Source: Ricordea florida (Eukaryota; Cnidaria; Anthozoa; Corallimorpharia; Ricordeidae). From it: a DNA stretch of 64,000 nucleotides. The position numbers and the translations under genes were made by a program. Below the pieces are notes generated by a model, which worked only from the letters and a program-made list of their open reading frames with translations, was not told where the DNA came from and searched no databases. Positions 1 through 12,800 of this stretch are shown one piece after another. Numbering within the stretch: position 1 is the first letter of the stretch; every line of letters starts with the position of its first letter. The stretch lies in the NCBI GenBank assembly GCA_949710005.1, contig OX453274.1, forward strand, positions 438,501 through 502,500, read 5' to 3'.

Positions 1-1707
1 TACTTCCTCATCGAGTTCTTTGACTCTTTTTCTGTAGTCAGCTGCAGTTTTGTTGTGTTTGGCTCTGGTTTCGGATAAATCCTGGACTTGTTGTTCATAT
101 TTAAATTTGTTCCTGTTGACGTCGTCAAGATCCTTTTCAAGTCGATCCAGCTTATTCTGTAGTTCCACGTTCTCCCTCTGTAAGTCATTCTTTTCACTAT
201 CAGATTCCTGGATTTTACTCTCTAACTCATCAATCTTTTTGGACAAGTTATCAAGGTCCTTTTGGGTCCCATCTTTTTCTGAAATGACAACTTTGTAATT
301 GCTCTCTAGCTCACCGAAGTCCTTTATATGTTGTTGGGTATTCTCAAACATATTCTGCTTTTCCTCTTCCAAATTTTCTAGCTTCATCTTAAGCGCAGCG
401 ATTGTGTCTTCTCCATGAAGAATGTCTTCCTCAAGAAGCGCAATCTTTTTTTTTAGTTTATCTATGGTTTGTTCTCTTTTGCCGACTTCCTTCTGTTCGT
501 TTCCTAACTTTCTCTCCAAATTGACCAGTTCGCTCTTCAATTCACTGTTTTCGTTCTTGATCCTTTCACATTTATCCTTTTCGTCCTCGAGCTCGGTCTC
601 TACTTTGGCTTTCTTGCCCCTCTCATCTTCAAACTTTTTTTCCAACTTTTCAATATCCTTTGCAACTCCGTTTAGCTTTGCCTTCTGTTCGGAAATTTCT
701 CCCTCAAGTTTTGAAATCTTGCGCTTGAGCTGAATATTTTTCTGCCTCAATTCTTCATTCTCTCCTTTCAGCAAATCGTTTCCAAACGAGAACTCTGGAG
801 CTGACTGCAATTGTGGCTCGCTCTCTACCACAGTGATGTTGTAGCTTTTTTCAACTGGCTCGGACAGTCTTCTGTTAACTTCATTTTCCAGTTCTCTAAT
901 CCTGCGATGTGAAACCTGAATGTCAGATTCCAGCTGGCTTATCTTTTGACGGCTTGAGTGTTCTGTGGCTTGCAGGGACAAAACTGATTCTTCTGCTCTG
1001 CGGCGAGCTTCTTCGACAGAACGAGTGTCTTTTTCAGCACTTTTCCACTTTTTGTAGAATTCATTTTTCTCTTCTCGTAGTTTTACATTTGTCTTTTCAT
1101 CTTCATCATGCTGCCTTCTTAATTCTTCCAGCTCAAATGACAAATCTTTTTCACGCATTTGAACAACAACCAGGTTAGCTTGAGACTTGTTTAGTTGCTG
1201 TTTTAAATCTGGTATCAGTTTGTCCCTCACTTGGTCATTCATATCTGTTAACTTTTTTACTTGCTTTCCTTTTGACTGAAGCTCGTTATTATGCGCCTCT
1301 TCCAGTTTCTGCAATTCCGCCACGATCTTTTGAAGCTCTACAATCTGCGCGGTCTTTTCACGAAGTTGTTGGTTCAACTTCTCCAAAGAAAAATTGAGCT
1401 CCTCATTTTCTTTCTTCACACTAACATATTCCCGCTTATACTTCTCTGTTTGAAACTCCATATCCCTTTTTACCCTATTATTCTCCTTTTGTAGTTCCTG
1501 GCATTTTGTCTTAAGCTCCCAATGGGAATTCTGTAAGGCTTCGTAATCGTGAAGAAGCTTTTTGTATTCCTCTTCCCACTCGTGATTTATTTTAGTTACC
1601 ACCGCGATTCCTCCTGCCTCATCTCTAAACTGCAGTGTTTGAGTTTTTGTGTCAGTTCGTGGCTTGGAGGGCAAAGTCCTGCCCGAACTTTTAGTTCGCG
1701 AAGACAT
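1..1707 (-). CDS. Giant coiled-coil protein, gene C, 5' partial
   Basis: The reading frame is open for 569 codons from an ATG at 1707 to the window edge, with no stop and no obvious intron. An in-frame TGA at 1738-1740 lies just upstream, which supports this start unless a splice site intervenes. The first 40 or so residues are Ser/Thr/Lys-rich and non-helical (starts MSSRTKSSGRTLPSK). From about residue 43 the protein is almost entirely heptad-like coil rich in Glu, Lys, Leu and Gln. A short non-coil linker containing an S-A-P-E-F-S-F string lies near 760-830 and resembles linkers in genes A and B, so this is probably a third paralog. Unlike A and B, its start lies in the same exon as the coil. 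The function is unknown, and coil composition alone would also resemble golgins, CENP-type or rootletin-type proteins. The 3' end is outside the window. Confidence 0.85.
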   Translation of the reverse strand, partial: MSSRTKSSGRTLPSKPRTDTKTQTLQFRDEAGGIAVVTKINHEWEEEYKKLLHDYEALQNSHWELKTKCQELQKENNRVKRDMEFQTEKYKREYVSVKKENEELNFSLEKLNQQLREKTAQIVELQKIVAELQKLEEAHNNELQSKGKQVKKLTDMNDQVRDKLIPDLKQQLNKSQANLVVVQMREKDLSFELEELRRQHDEDEKTNVKLREEKNEFYKKWKSAEKDTRSVEEARRRAEESVLSLQATEHSSRQKISQLESDIQVSHRRIRELENEVNRRLSEPVEKSYNITVVESEPQLQSAPEFSFGNDLLKGENEELRQKNIQLKRKISKLEGEISEQKAKLNGVAKDIEKLEKKFEDERGKKAKVETELEDEKDKCERIKNENSELKSELVNLERKLGNEQKEVGKREQTIDKLKKKIALLEEDILHGEDTIAALKMKLENLEEEKQNMFENTQQHIKDFGELESNYKVVISEKDGTQKDLDNLSKKIDELESKIQESDSEKNDLQRENVELQNKLDRLEKDLDDVNRNKFKYEQQVQDLSETRAKHNKTAADYRKRVKELDEEV

Positions 1708-4700
1708 TGCACCGTTGCAATCAACGCACGACGATGTTCAAGCTCTGAGAACCTGGAACGAAATTCGCAACGAATCGATAAGATTGCACTTTCAGTTATT
1801 AAATAAAGTCATTTTAGTGCGTCAGTTGAAATAGATATCCGATAGTTGTCTCCACAAAACGGCAAATTTTCTGTCCATAGCAGCTCTCATGATCCTTTAT
1901 GGCTGCCCTGGATGTTGAAAGGTAACCAATAACTAAGCACTTTTCAAACTGGAAAACTGATTATAAACATCAAGGGACGTGTGCATAATGAAACATACAT
2001 AATTAATATCATATTTATTGTATAAAATTGAATTATTTTGTGTTATGACTTAAAGATGGCTTTGAAAAGCAGTTCACAAATCAGTTCCAAGAGAAGAAAC
2101 TCGCCATTGTCTTCTTTTTCTTGTTCTCAAAATAATAAAAATGTCCGCCATATTCGGCATGTTAAGAGACATACCTGATTCCAAAGAGAACATGTACTAA
2201 GCAGACCAGAAACTCAGAATACTTTAGACTCAAGCCTTACGGGACTCAAGCCTTACGGGTTTATCATAACACTTTTTGAAAAAAACTGTGTTATGAGACG
2301 AAGAAATAGAGAATTATTTAAATCGCGAAAGTCTGCATAATTCTCTACAAACAAACTCCACAAACAACCAGTTCTTTACATCTTAGGAAAGCCGAGTCCT
2401 TGGTCTCACTTTGGCATGGGATGGTCAGTTCCTCGGTCATTATTGGAAAATTCACTTCTAAAACCAAGCAACCTTTCTTTTCTTTGCATTCTTGCTGTCT
2501 TTATTATCAATAATAGAGCGATTCAGAGTGCACAGTTTCTAATTATTTACTTCTGACCATAGTTCACAATTGTCGCTAAGCTTCGAAATATCAGTTCCCC
2601 GGCTTTTATCCAAGTTAAATCTTCGAAATTTAAAAAAACGTTTTCCTAGCAAATTCGCTGGTGGTCATTTTGGCGTTCATTACCGACATTGTTGCGTGAG
2701 GTCTATTGTTCGAAAAATCTATCTATTACAGGATTGGGGTAAGATATATGTAGGACACAGCATAACAAACCAGTGCCACATAAAACGTCCTTTAAGCTAA
2801 GAAATGGTTAGGTTAAAGACAAGGGAAGGGGTTCACTGGTTGAAGAGAAAAACTCTCGAAATCCCACTATCAATAAGGAATAAAAGAAACGCCAGTAACT
2901 TATGCAGAAATCTGAATATTTTTTCCTGCCCAAACTTTTCGGTCTATGGCAATTCAAATCCGTTGAAGCTAAATTCAAGGCTAAACCTTCCGAATACAAG
3001 ACCATCTGGCATTTTGTCATCCGAATTCCTCGACTAATCAATCGTAGCAAGCAATCGCTTTATACAGTATATCATACTCGACCTCATCAAGTATTTGTTA
3101 GTCACCTATCCATACTGAGTCACCGAAACTTGAATTAAGCAGGTACAATCACCAACCTATGAAGTGTGGCAACCAAACTACTTTAGCCTATGAAAGTCAA
3201 CATATGATTAAAAACTTTATGTTAATCATCTAAATTTGAATATATCTGAAATTTGTTTTCATATTTTTTCCAGGTCTTATCTTCCCCTCTACTGCATTTA
3301 AGTCACGCACATGACTGTAATGATTTTTCACTTATTAGTTCAATCATTGAAGTTAGAAAACTCGTAGTTCAAAACTTTCAGGTTAAAAAGTGGCTTATAC
3401 CACCGTAACATAGTAAAGCGGCTGACGTTTCGACCGCCATCCCCTCATTAGTGAGGAAATGAAGCATTTTTAGTAATACATTATTCAAACTTCTAGTCTG
3501 TCTTCTCAGCTTTTGTAAAGAGTTGAAATTACTGTTGATGCTCGGCTCACAGGTATCTACTTAGAACAAAGGGAGGAAAAGTTTCAAAATCTTCAGAGTT
3601 TATACTGCATTTACGTTCGAGTTTTATGCTCTTTTTTTGTGCCGGACATCATGTATTAACTTTCTTTGATGGACATTGTTTTCCAAGCTGATCAACTAAG
3701 CCCATCACTGACTAAACTTAACTTCAAAGCGTTCGTGCAAATCATCCCAATGACATCGTTAAACACAATATGCACGGAATAGGTGAATTCCTTGACTGAG
3801 GTTAAAAAAGTCGACATTATAAAGCTGCCCATTACGAGAGAACATATCTTTCCCATATTCAATCTCGCTCTTTGTACGGTCACTGAAACCATACACAAAC
3901 CAGTCAATACCGTGCTTTCCTACCTACGCTACGCATAAAAACTATTCTTATTTTGCACTACTTCTTATCCTAATAACTTAACTTTTTGTTTCCCTTACGG
4001 ACCCTTACGAAAACTAACTGTGTACTACAATTTTTTAAATAATGCTAAGACTCTGTGAAGATTTGGTCAACAATGAAGCAATTAGAAATATTAAGCAGAC
4101 TTAATCCAAATAAAAAATAGAATCACATGCAGAGATCCAGACTGACAAGTTGTGCTTTCACTCTGTAGAGAAGACATTTGAGGTTTCGTCAAAGATCATG
4201 CCGTATTTGCAATCCAGCATCAATATGTCATACCACATTGCCCTATAGATGGTTGAGTGAACGTTGAATTAACGCGTTTAACATATTTCTACCTGGTCAT
4301 GCATCAAGGCGCCGACAAACTAGACTGAAACTTGCACTACTGTTTGTCCTGATGTAAATGCACTGCTGAGCTGTTTGCATCTTACAAAAGAGCAGGCGTC
4401 CACGATTGATTTTTTAACCCCATTCCCTTGAGCGGCTATTCATTTGTATGACTAAGGCATTTTAACCATTACTGTCGTACGGCCCTACTTTTGCATAGAT
4501 AATTTATGCAATAATTTCCTAGGGTTCTTAGCTTAGCTTGCAAGTAACATCGAACATTTCAACTCCAACCTGTGTTGTATTCCAAATTGAAATACAAACT
4601 TTGCTTTTTAATCTTCTATGAATGGTTTACGAAGCGTTTTGTTTCAAGTGTGGCCACTGACATTGGCTGTTGTGTAATCTAGAAGGTGTGTCCTCTTGTA

Positions 4701-7700
4701 TGTTTAAGGTAGAGACCATTCTGGAAACAGTGGCAAATAATTTCTTGGGCTCAAATGCGGTGACGAAACGAAAAGAAAACGAATCACCTTAGCAGCTGCC
4801 AATTGTGGAAATCTGCAGTCGGAAATATTTGCCGACTTCAGACTAAAATTCGATTGTGTAAACAACACTGCTTATTAATTCTAGTGCGGTTTGCAAATAT
4901 TGATCAACGGAATCTCTATTCTTTGATCTGAATTTTACAAGGTAAAATTCACAAATGGTTTTACGTTTTTTCTGCCTGCTACGTTTCACAAACTAGCGAA
5001 GCTAAGATTACAAAATTAAACCTGTAGAACAGGAATAAATCCAATTTAACTTGAGCCATGTGAAAGTGAACAGACGCTCCAGAAGTATGAAGGTGAATGT
5101 CGGAAAATATCATGTTATTAGATAATCCAGAAATGTTTCAGCAGACTTATAAGAAATAACTCTCTCGTTCTTGCGGGGCAACGAAGCAAACTGCGACACG
5201 ACGAACCGAGTTTATTACGACAAAAAGGGATTGGAATTAGCTGGATACTCACGCAAAGCTCTGATAGCTGCAACGTTGGCTGATAAAAGACTTATTAAAG
5301 CTCTTCTAAAATGGATCGTTTCAGAACTGTAAGTCTTGGAACAAGGATGTCGTGCAAACTTAACTTAGACTGGCGCCACCGCCCATATTTCCTTCCTAAA
5401 TAGAATAGTATTTAAAATATTAAATTAAAGAACTAACCCTGTCCTGAGAAGATCGCAAAACAACACGGAACAAAATTCACCAATCTTTGAGCAGCAGAAA
5501 TCTGGACTCCAAACAGGCACGCTAGTTTGAGTTTTCTCAGCAAACCCACCAAGACGAACTTTCGCTTTAAAAGCAAACTTCACTCCACTGTTAGTTTAAT
5601 TATAGTTTTCGCGTCACTAATCCAGGACAAAGGGTTTTCAAACACGCAGCGTTTTCTAGAATTAATTACAATTTAAACCTCAATCAAGTTGTCTTACACA
5701 GCAGCCTACATTTCCCCGCCCATGGGGGACCTCAAAAATTCAAGGAATGCCTGCCATTGGGGGTTTCTAACCCTTTAAAAACAAATAAAAGAAATGCCTG
5801 CGACAATAGAACACAAAGAGGTCACATTCGGCATTGCAAACCATGGCTTTCATTCTTCATAGCAGCGCACCTTCACTCTCAAAGCTAAGCTAATATTTAT
5901 GAAACAGCGGAAAAATCGATCTCGTTAAGAGAGTTCTTTCACCTGTAAATTTCAACACTATCACAGAAGCGAATCCATTTGAAGCCTTCCCTGCTGTTCA
6001 GCTATCTTTGTTCCAAATAAAGAAGTCCCTCGAGCGAAATAAAGGAATGCAATTCTTTTAGACGGTGTTTGAAATCACAGTTTCGCAAGCAGGCATGTGA
6101 TTTACGGTTAAGATCCGAATAAACACTATTGCCAGTAGAATGCTAAAACCCACGAATTCGTGGCGGAAAAATCTTATCATGTTTGAATGTCTTTGCAAAG
6201 AACTTTTCCCTTGATGAAAGGCCAAGCGTATCAACAAAGAGGCTTCGTGGGTGAAGTGTTAAACTGGAATTCAGAAAATTCAGCTAAAAAGGATTCAGCT
6301 AACCTGTAGCTTAACATGTTTCTTTTATGCTCGCAATAACTGAAACTTTTGTATTTTTCAAAGCTTTCTTTGGTCAGTACAATGGGTAATACAAATATTT
6401 CTTCATCATTCACTTAGTTTGTTTTTGCTCTTAAAATAAATCACAAAGAGCACTTTCGGATGACGCCACAGGTTGTTATGGAGACCACAAGTCCCAGTGA
6501 CACACGTTTCAGTCAGCCTGAAATTTTTAATTAAAGTTATTATGAAAAGAACATTTCTCAGCAAGGCAAGCGTGTTACCCCACTAGCGCTGCATCCAAGG
6601 AAATTAAACTAATAGTTTATATTATCAACTGCGAAAAAAAGAACATTAAATCAAATGTTATTTTCTTTAACAATGAAGAACAATTCCTCGCCTCAGATTA
6701 GTGCAAAACCACTTTTAAAGGATATTTTTGTAAAACCGCAGCGTAAGCCCGTGCGAATTTTCTTGAAACCAAATGCATAGTAAACCTCCTTTTCAGTTTA
6801 CGGCCGTTTTCTTCGCTAATAAACGTCTGACCCATTTTTTTTTATCCTCACGGGAATTAAATGCTCAGTCGCTCAATTTCACATGTCGTTTCTTCTCAAT
6901 TGACTTTCAAGAATCATCAAGAACAATGAATTGGAGGCCTGACTCAACATGTTCCCGAGATTGTTTGCATATTTAGACTTCTATTGTATTATTATTTAAT
7001 TAATAAACATATATAATGTTTTATGATGCCTGATGTTTTGTATTACTGTGTATAAATAAATGAACGATGATCATGATGATGATCAGCATAATCGAGAAAA
7101 CTTATCAGTTAAGCCTCATCTTAAGTGAAACATATCAATCCCCCGGCTCCACCCTCTCCACCCCCGTTAAAAAAAAAGATCCTCTAACGGCGTTAGCAAG
7201 TTTCCAAGTCTACTAGTCAAGTACTTATTACCGTAAATGTGACGATTGGGTTAGCCATCAGTGACAAACAAATCTAATAATAGATCTTGATTGTTTATCT
7301 TCCCAATATATTTACTTCTAAAGATTGTTTCTTATACATAGATTGACTTTTCCTCCATAGTGTGCTTGATCCTCTTCTGCTACATACTAAAGAGATAGCA
7401 AGTTCTCAACTTTTACAGAAGTCGGTCGGTCAGTAACTCAAACAAGGGCTGCTTGGTCAGTATAGTATTTAAATAACAATAACTCCATTTCCTTTGATGC
7501 TAATGATCTATCATTAAATAACAATAACTCCATTTCCTTTGACGCTAATAATCTATCAAATTACAAAATTATCAAGGCATCTACAGAATGAGTCTTCTTG
7601 CCTACTTACCGTATATTAGCGGCTGACTACACAGTTTCGAAATATACTCTTGGATTTCGTAACTGAAATGTCAGCTGAGGCCCAAATGGCACATATCGCC

Positions 7701-9839
7701 CAGCTTTGAGTAAAGGTTTTTTTATTAAATTGAAAGGCACGCTATTTCTCGATCTATTTTAAAGCAACGTCCTAAGAGACGTCTACACGCAGACCAACAG
7801 CTAAGAATAATAGCAATCATCGTAAAAAGATTGGGATTCCTGGGAGGGACGAGTACAGAAAGTGACGTTTCTTAACCTGTGAACAGAAAGCTTACATGGT
7901 ACAGGACAAGCTGTCTTCCAGGCGCTTTCTATCCAATCCTAACAAAACGACTTCATCAGACATAGTTTTATGCTACGGCTTCATATTTTGAGAACAAGTC
8001 GAATAATTTTTATCTCCAACAGTGTGGTTTGTTGTAAATAGCGCGTACACATATACATGGATGGAAAAAATAGTTATTAGTTTAGCAACATTCCAAATTT
8101 AAACGTGTGTGATGATCAGTTTTTAAAGCATTCAAGTTCAGTGTATTCTCGGCATTCGAAGATGGAGTAATGTACTTGTTATACTTGAAATCATCGGAAG
8201 ATCTGCAATCTTATGGTCTTCCAGGCGTACCGCCAAAATACAAAACTTGAAAACTTAATGGATATGTATAGCTGATGTGTGGTTAACGGGGTAGGTGGGT
8301 ATGGCGCTTTGCAAAGTCATATCGCCATAACAGTCCCGTTTTAATAGCCGCGCTCTCAGTGTGTGCTTAACATCTTCGGTGACCTAAGGACAGCAGTAGA
8401 TATGTGTCGCTTTGGTCATCTACTTTTGCGTTTGCATCTTTCTATTTTGCAAGTGTGAGATGCGATACGTCACATTTGCCCAACTGGCCTTCTAGGAGCA
8501 TATTTGAAAAAGATGGGAGGTTTTATAGAAAGTTGGAAGTAGACTGAGCACGCGGCCTCCCGCTTTCTACTCAGTTGACTAACGAGTTAGATGACGCTAG
8601 GATCCAACAACTCGCAACTCAGGTTCTGTTTTCTTCCGCACGTTACAATTTATTTCTGGAGCTAACAACTTCCGAAAATAGAAAAAACTAGCAGGTCCAG
8701 ATGAATTTAATTATCATTCCCCTTGTTTAACGACACATTATATCACAGAGGATTTCTTTGTATCTCCCCACTCCTACGACAATCTCATTATTTTTTAGTG
8801 GCTTTGAATTCAATGTCAAAGAAGAGTTCATTTAATATACAGTCCTGTCCTAAAAAAAAAAACAGAATGAGCCAATTTGAATTCAAATGGCTTCATCGCC
8901 AATTACAAGCGAATCACAAAAATATTGCTTTCTGATCACATTTCTGATTGAGGACCTGTGCAGTTATTAAAGGTTTGATTAATAAAGTCAACCATGGGGT
9001 TACACTTGAGACCCCAGTCCTCAGATCAAAATAGACTGATAATCGAAGGAACTAAAAACCCTCGCAAAAAAAAATCAGTTTGGACTATCCAGAGTAAGGT
9101 CGTGTATTCTCGTAACGAAGTATCCTTTGTATAGGTCTCTAACTCGATTTTCCCAGCCAGAAACTTTAAGCTGTAGAATCGCATACGTCAAAGAAAACAC
9201 GCATTCTTATTGGCTAACGAAGCGAGGGTGGTTTGCGTGGAATTGCACTAATGCATTTTTTCTTCCCACGGATGAAACAGATTTACAGGGTAACAAAGCA
9301 ACAAATACTTTTATTTTCTTTAACATATGCGATTCAAGAAAAGTTCAGCTGCCGTTGTTAGCTAAACCAATCATGACAAGCACGAACGCGTTTTCCCAGT
9401 TCTGATTGGTTATTTGGATTGATGCATCTGATTGGCCAGAGTGATAAACATGGTTTTGCTCCTACGACATGTCGGTTGAGAACCGCTCTGGCTCTTTGTC
9501 CACATGTTCATGATTTAATTTTAGCCCTTTACATGTTACACGTTAGACACACACGTAATTCAAACTCCTGAGCAGCTATAGGAAATACGACAGCATTAAC
9601 TCTATCCTATTAAAGTACATTAATATTTAAATACTACCCATTTATCAACAATTAGTTTTACTAAATGCGACCCTCATAAATTATTTACGTTTTAATAAAC
9701 ATTTTTTTCCTTAACTATATCTTTGTATTACTAACAATTTTTCACAGTTTGTCCTAGTCCAAGGAGACGAACTGTTAAGCAGACGAACTGTCATCTCTTG
9801 TACGTGGAGTGCGCCCTTAAAAATCATAATTTAATAATC
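1708..9839. other. Intergenic spacer between genes C and A
   Basis: About 8.1 kb of AT-rich DNA. Only short open frames (under 95 codons) occur, with no family signature and no convincing splice context. A two-copy 45-bp tandem duplication lies at 7469-7558. I see no tRNA-like or rRNA-like sequence. The promoter and 5' UTR of gene C should lie in the first part, and the 3' UTR of gene A (minus strand) in the last few hundred bases. Confidence 0.6.
7469..7558. repeat. Two-copy 45-bp tandem duplication
   Basis: Two adjacent 45-bp units, 7469-7513 and 7514-7558, both begin TTAAATAACAATAACTCCAT and differ by only a couple of substitutions. It is a simple recent local duplication in non-coding DNA. 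Confidence 0.85.
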
Positions 9840-12800
9840 CTATAAGTCAGATGATCTGTTAGTACCCTTTTGATGACCGTCATTGGATGAGCCACTCACA
9901 TCTTTAACAATCTGTATTCTCTGTTCCTTAAATTCCTGAACTTTTCTTGTCTTCATTGTTGTTTCAGCTGACCTTCCCGCCCCAGATCCTTCCGTTCCGA
10001 ACCCGTCCAATGAAAACTGAGCTCCGCCTGTCTGGAATCTGGTAGAAATGGGCTGCAATGGTCTTCTGTCAACATGGAGCTGCACAGGTTCAAATTCCAA
10101 TTTTTCCTCAGCTTCTACCTTAACACGGATTGGACTCGCTGTTCCGTGAGTTGTTTCAACCTGTGAAATGACAGTATGATCGTTTCCTTCCCCTTCATTT
10201 GTTTCCAGGTTTTCGATGAAGTGAACTGGGGACTTAACTCGAAGTTTTAAAAACCCGGGGGAAGCTACGGACGGGGGACTTGTCTGTAAGTGGGTGACTT
10301 TGGTGAATACACTGCTGCTGGATGAAGTAGATGTGGTGTACGTTCTAGTGTCTGCAACATTTAACGTTGTTGTCTGCTCGGTTTGTTTTGAGCCGTCAAG
10401 TTGGATGTTGATCTTTGTAGGACTGGACCTCGTTTCCAAATGTGTTACTTTAGCAGAGGTACTTGCATGACTAGTATTAGTGGCCCCGTTTCTACTTACT
10501 ACAGTTAAAGAGGGCTCCTCATCCCCTCCTTCCAGCTGGTAGGTCTGCATCGGGCTTACGCTTCTTTGGATTCTTGTGATCTTGGTTGTGACAGTGCGGC
10601 TTGTCTCTTCACCTGAGCCGGTCGTTTCTGGTTTCCTTACATCAAATGGACTTTTAATCTTTACCATTCTCTTTGGATTCATCTCGTAGTTGGAAATTTC
10701 CACTGGCTTTGCTTTTTCCTTGACGTCAACTGTGAACTCGGTGCGTCCAAAGGTCGAGGTTTCCGTTTGCGCAGACTCTTGCGGCATAATAACTTCTCTG
10801 GTTACTTTAACTTCTTTGGGAGGCATTATGTACGATGTGGTATAATGGGGTTCGACTTCTCTCTCTGGCCGCAACAGCCCTTTCAATCTGAAGATTTCCT
10901 GGTTCAATTCTTCAATCTCTTTTATGTAACCCTCGCACTCGAGTTTTTTGGTGTCAAGTTCACGATTAAGTGAAGTTATATCCGTTTCCAGTGACACTCT
11001 CAGAGTCCTAAGCTGAGACTCTCTGTCTTTCTTTTCGCCTTCCAAATTTTCCTCCAGCTTCAAAACGCGACTATGTCTATGACTGAGTTCGATCTCCAAG
11101 TCTGCCAATTTTTGACTCAGTAACTCGATCTCGCTGATATAACCATCGCACTCCACTTGCTTGTTGCTCAATTCTCGATTAAGCCTTTCGATATCTTGTT
11201 CATTGGAGTTATTAATTATTCGCAGCTTTTCTATTAAGGTCTCCTTCTCGATAATTTTCGTCTTGTAGACTTCTATTTTGCTCTCGATTTCGACTATCTT
11301 CTCCGTGAGAATCTGCGTCTCACTTTCCGTCAAATTCCGGTCTGCATGCGCCTCGTCCATTTGCTTAAGTAACACATCGTACTGGCTTCGAATAGTCGAT
11401 AACTGTGCCTCGAGGTCATAATTTTCTTGGTTTAATTTCTCGATTTCACGGATGTAACCTTCACACTCGGTTTCTTTTGTGTCTAAATCTCGTCGGAGTC
11501 TGTCTAATTCAGCGTCATTATTGGATATCTGAATGCGAAGCCTTTCAATGGTTGTTTCCTTTTCAATAATTTCTGTTCGGTATTCTTCGATGCGGGTTTG
11601 GATTTCTATGATCTGCTCGTGCATTGTAATGGCTTCGCTTTCGCCTCTGTTCTTCAAGTCATTCACTTGAGCCACAACCATCTCTTTTTCTTTCCTTACG
11701 TCTCCAATGTGTGTCTCGAGCCTGCTTACCTTGCTACGGAGAGCATCAATTTCGCTATCTTGTTCTGACTTTTCGTGCTTCAACTTCTCAATCTGCAGTA
11801 TGTATTTGTCACACTCGTTTTTCTTCGTAGACAGATCCCTTTTCAGTCTATCCACCTCCTGCTCATAAGATGTGGTTTGAAACCTCAACTTTTCTATGAC
11901 GGTCTCCTTTTCGATTATTTCTTTCTTGTAGGATTCCACTCGAGTTTGAATCTCTGTTATTTGTTCGCTCATAAATCTCGCATCGGATTCTCCTTTATTT
12001 GCCGAATCCACTAGTTGCCTCTGGAGACCATCTCTTGTGACTTTTTCTTTCTGTACGTCGCCTTCCAAAATGATAACCCTTTCTCGCAGTGACATGATTT
12101 CCACGGTCAACTCGGATTTCTCTTTTGTGACTTGTTCTATTTTTTCTAGCGCTATCTTGAACTCGCCGTCTTTTGTTTGCAGGTCCCTCCTTGCCACCTC
12201 CAGCTCATACTTCAGGTGCTCAATTTCGTCTTCCTTGATGCTGATATCCCTCTTTGCATTATCAAGTTTTGATTGTAGGTCGGTGACGAATTTACTATGG
12301 TCGGAGGATTCCTGATCTCCGCGGTTTCGCACATCAACAAGTTGCACCTGAAGGTGAGATTTCTCTGAGCGCTCTGTGTCAATCAGGACATTAAGTTTGG
12401 TTATTTTACTCCTCAGAGCCAACAGTTCCACTTCCATGTCAGATTTCTCTTTCCTCGTGACTTCTAAATCTCTCGAGCGGTCGTCACAGTCGATTTCTTT
12501 GTTCTCCAATTCGGTCTTGGTGATATGGAGTTGGTGTTCAACTTGTGATACGCGTTCTCGGAGTTCCCTTATGATTGTCTCTTTCTCAATAATCTCCCGT
12601 TTGCATACCTCCACTTGATTTGTGGCCTCCTTTACTTGTTTCTTAAGATCACCGGATTCGGCTGAGCCTTTACTGACCACTTCATTTATGCTCTGCTTCA
12701 ACTCATTCTTGTCTTTTTCGTGCTCTTCGACAAGAAGCTCAAAATTTCGTATCTGCCCACGCAGGGTGCTTATCTCAATTTCCATATCAGCCTTCTGTTG

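Noticed and set aside
50-1834. Plus-strand open frames at the left edge
   Set aside because: The opposite strand carries a continuous 569-codon coiled-coil frame, so these are shadows of gene C.
3410-3470. GCGGCTGACGTTTCGACCGCC segment as a dispersed repeat (partial echo at 46538)
   Set aside because: It resembles repeats I have seen in invertebrate genomes, but only a few bases recur in this window, so no element can be delimited.
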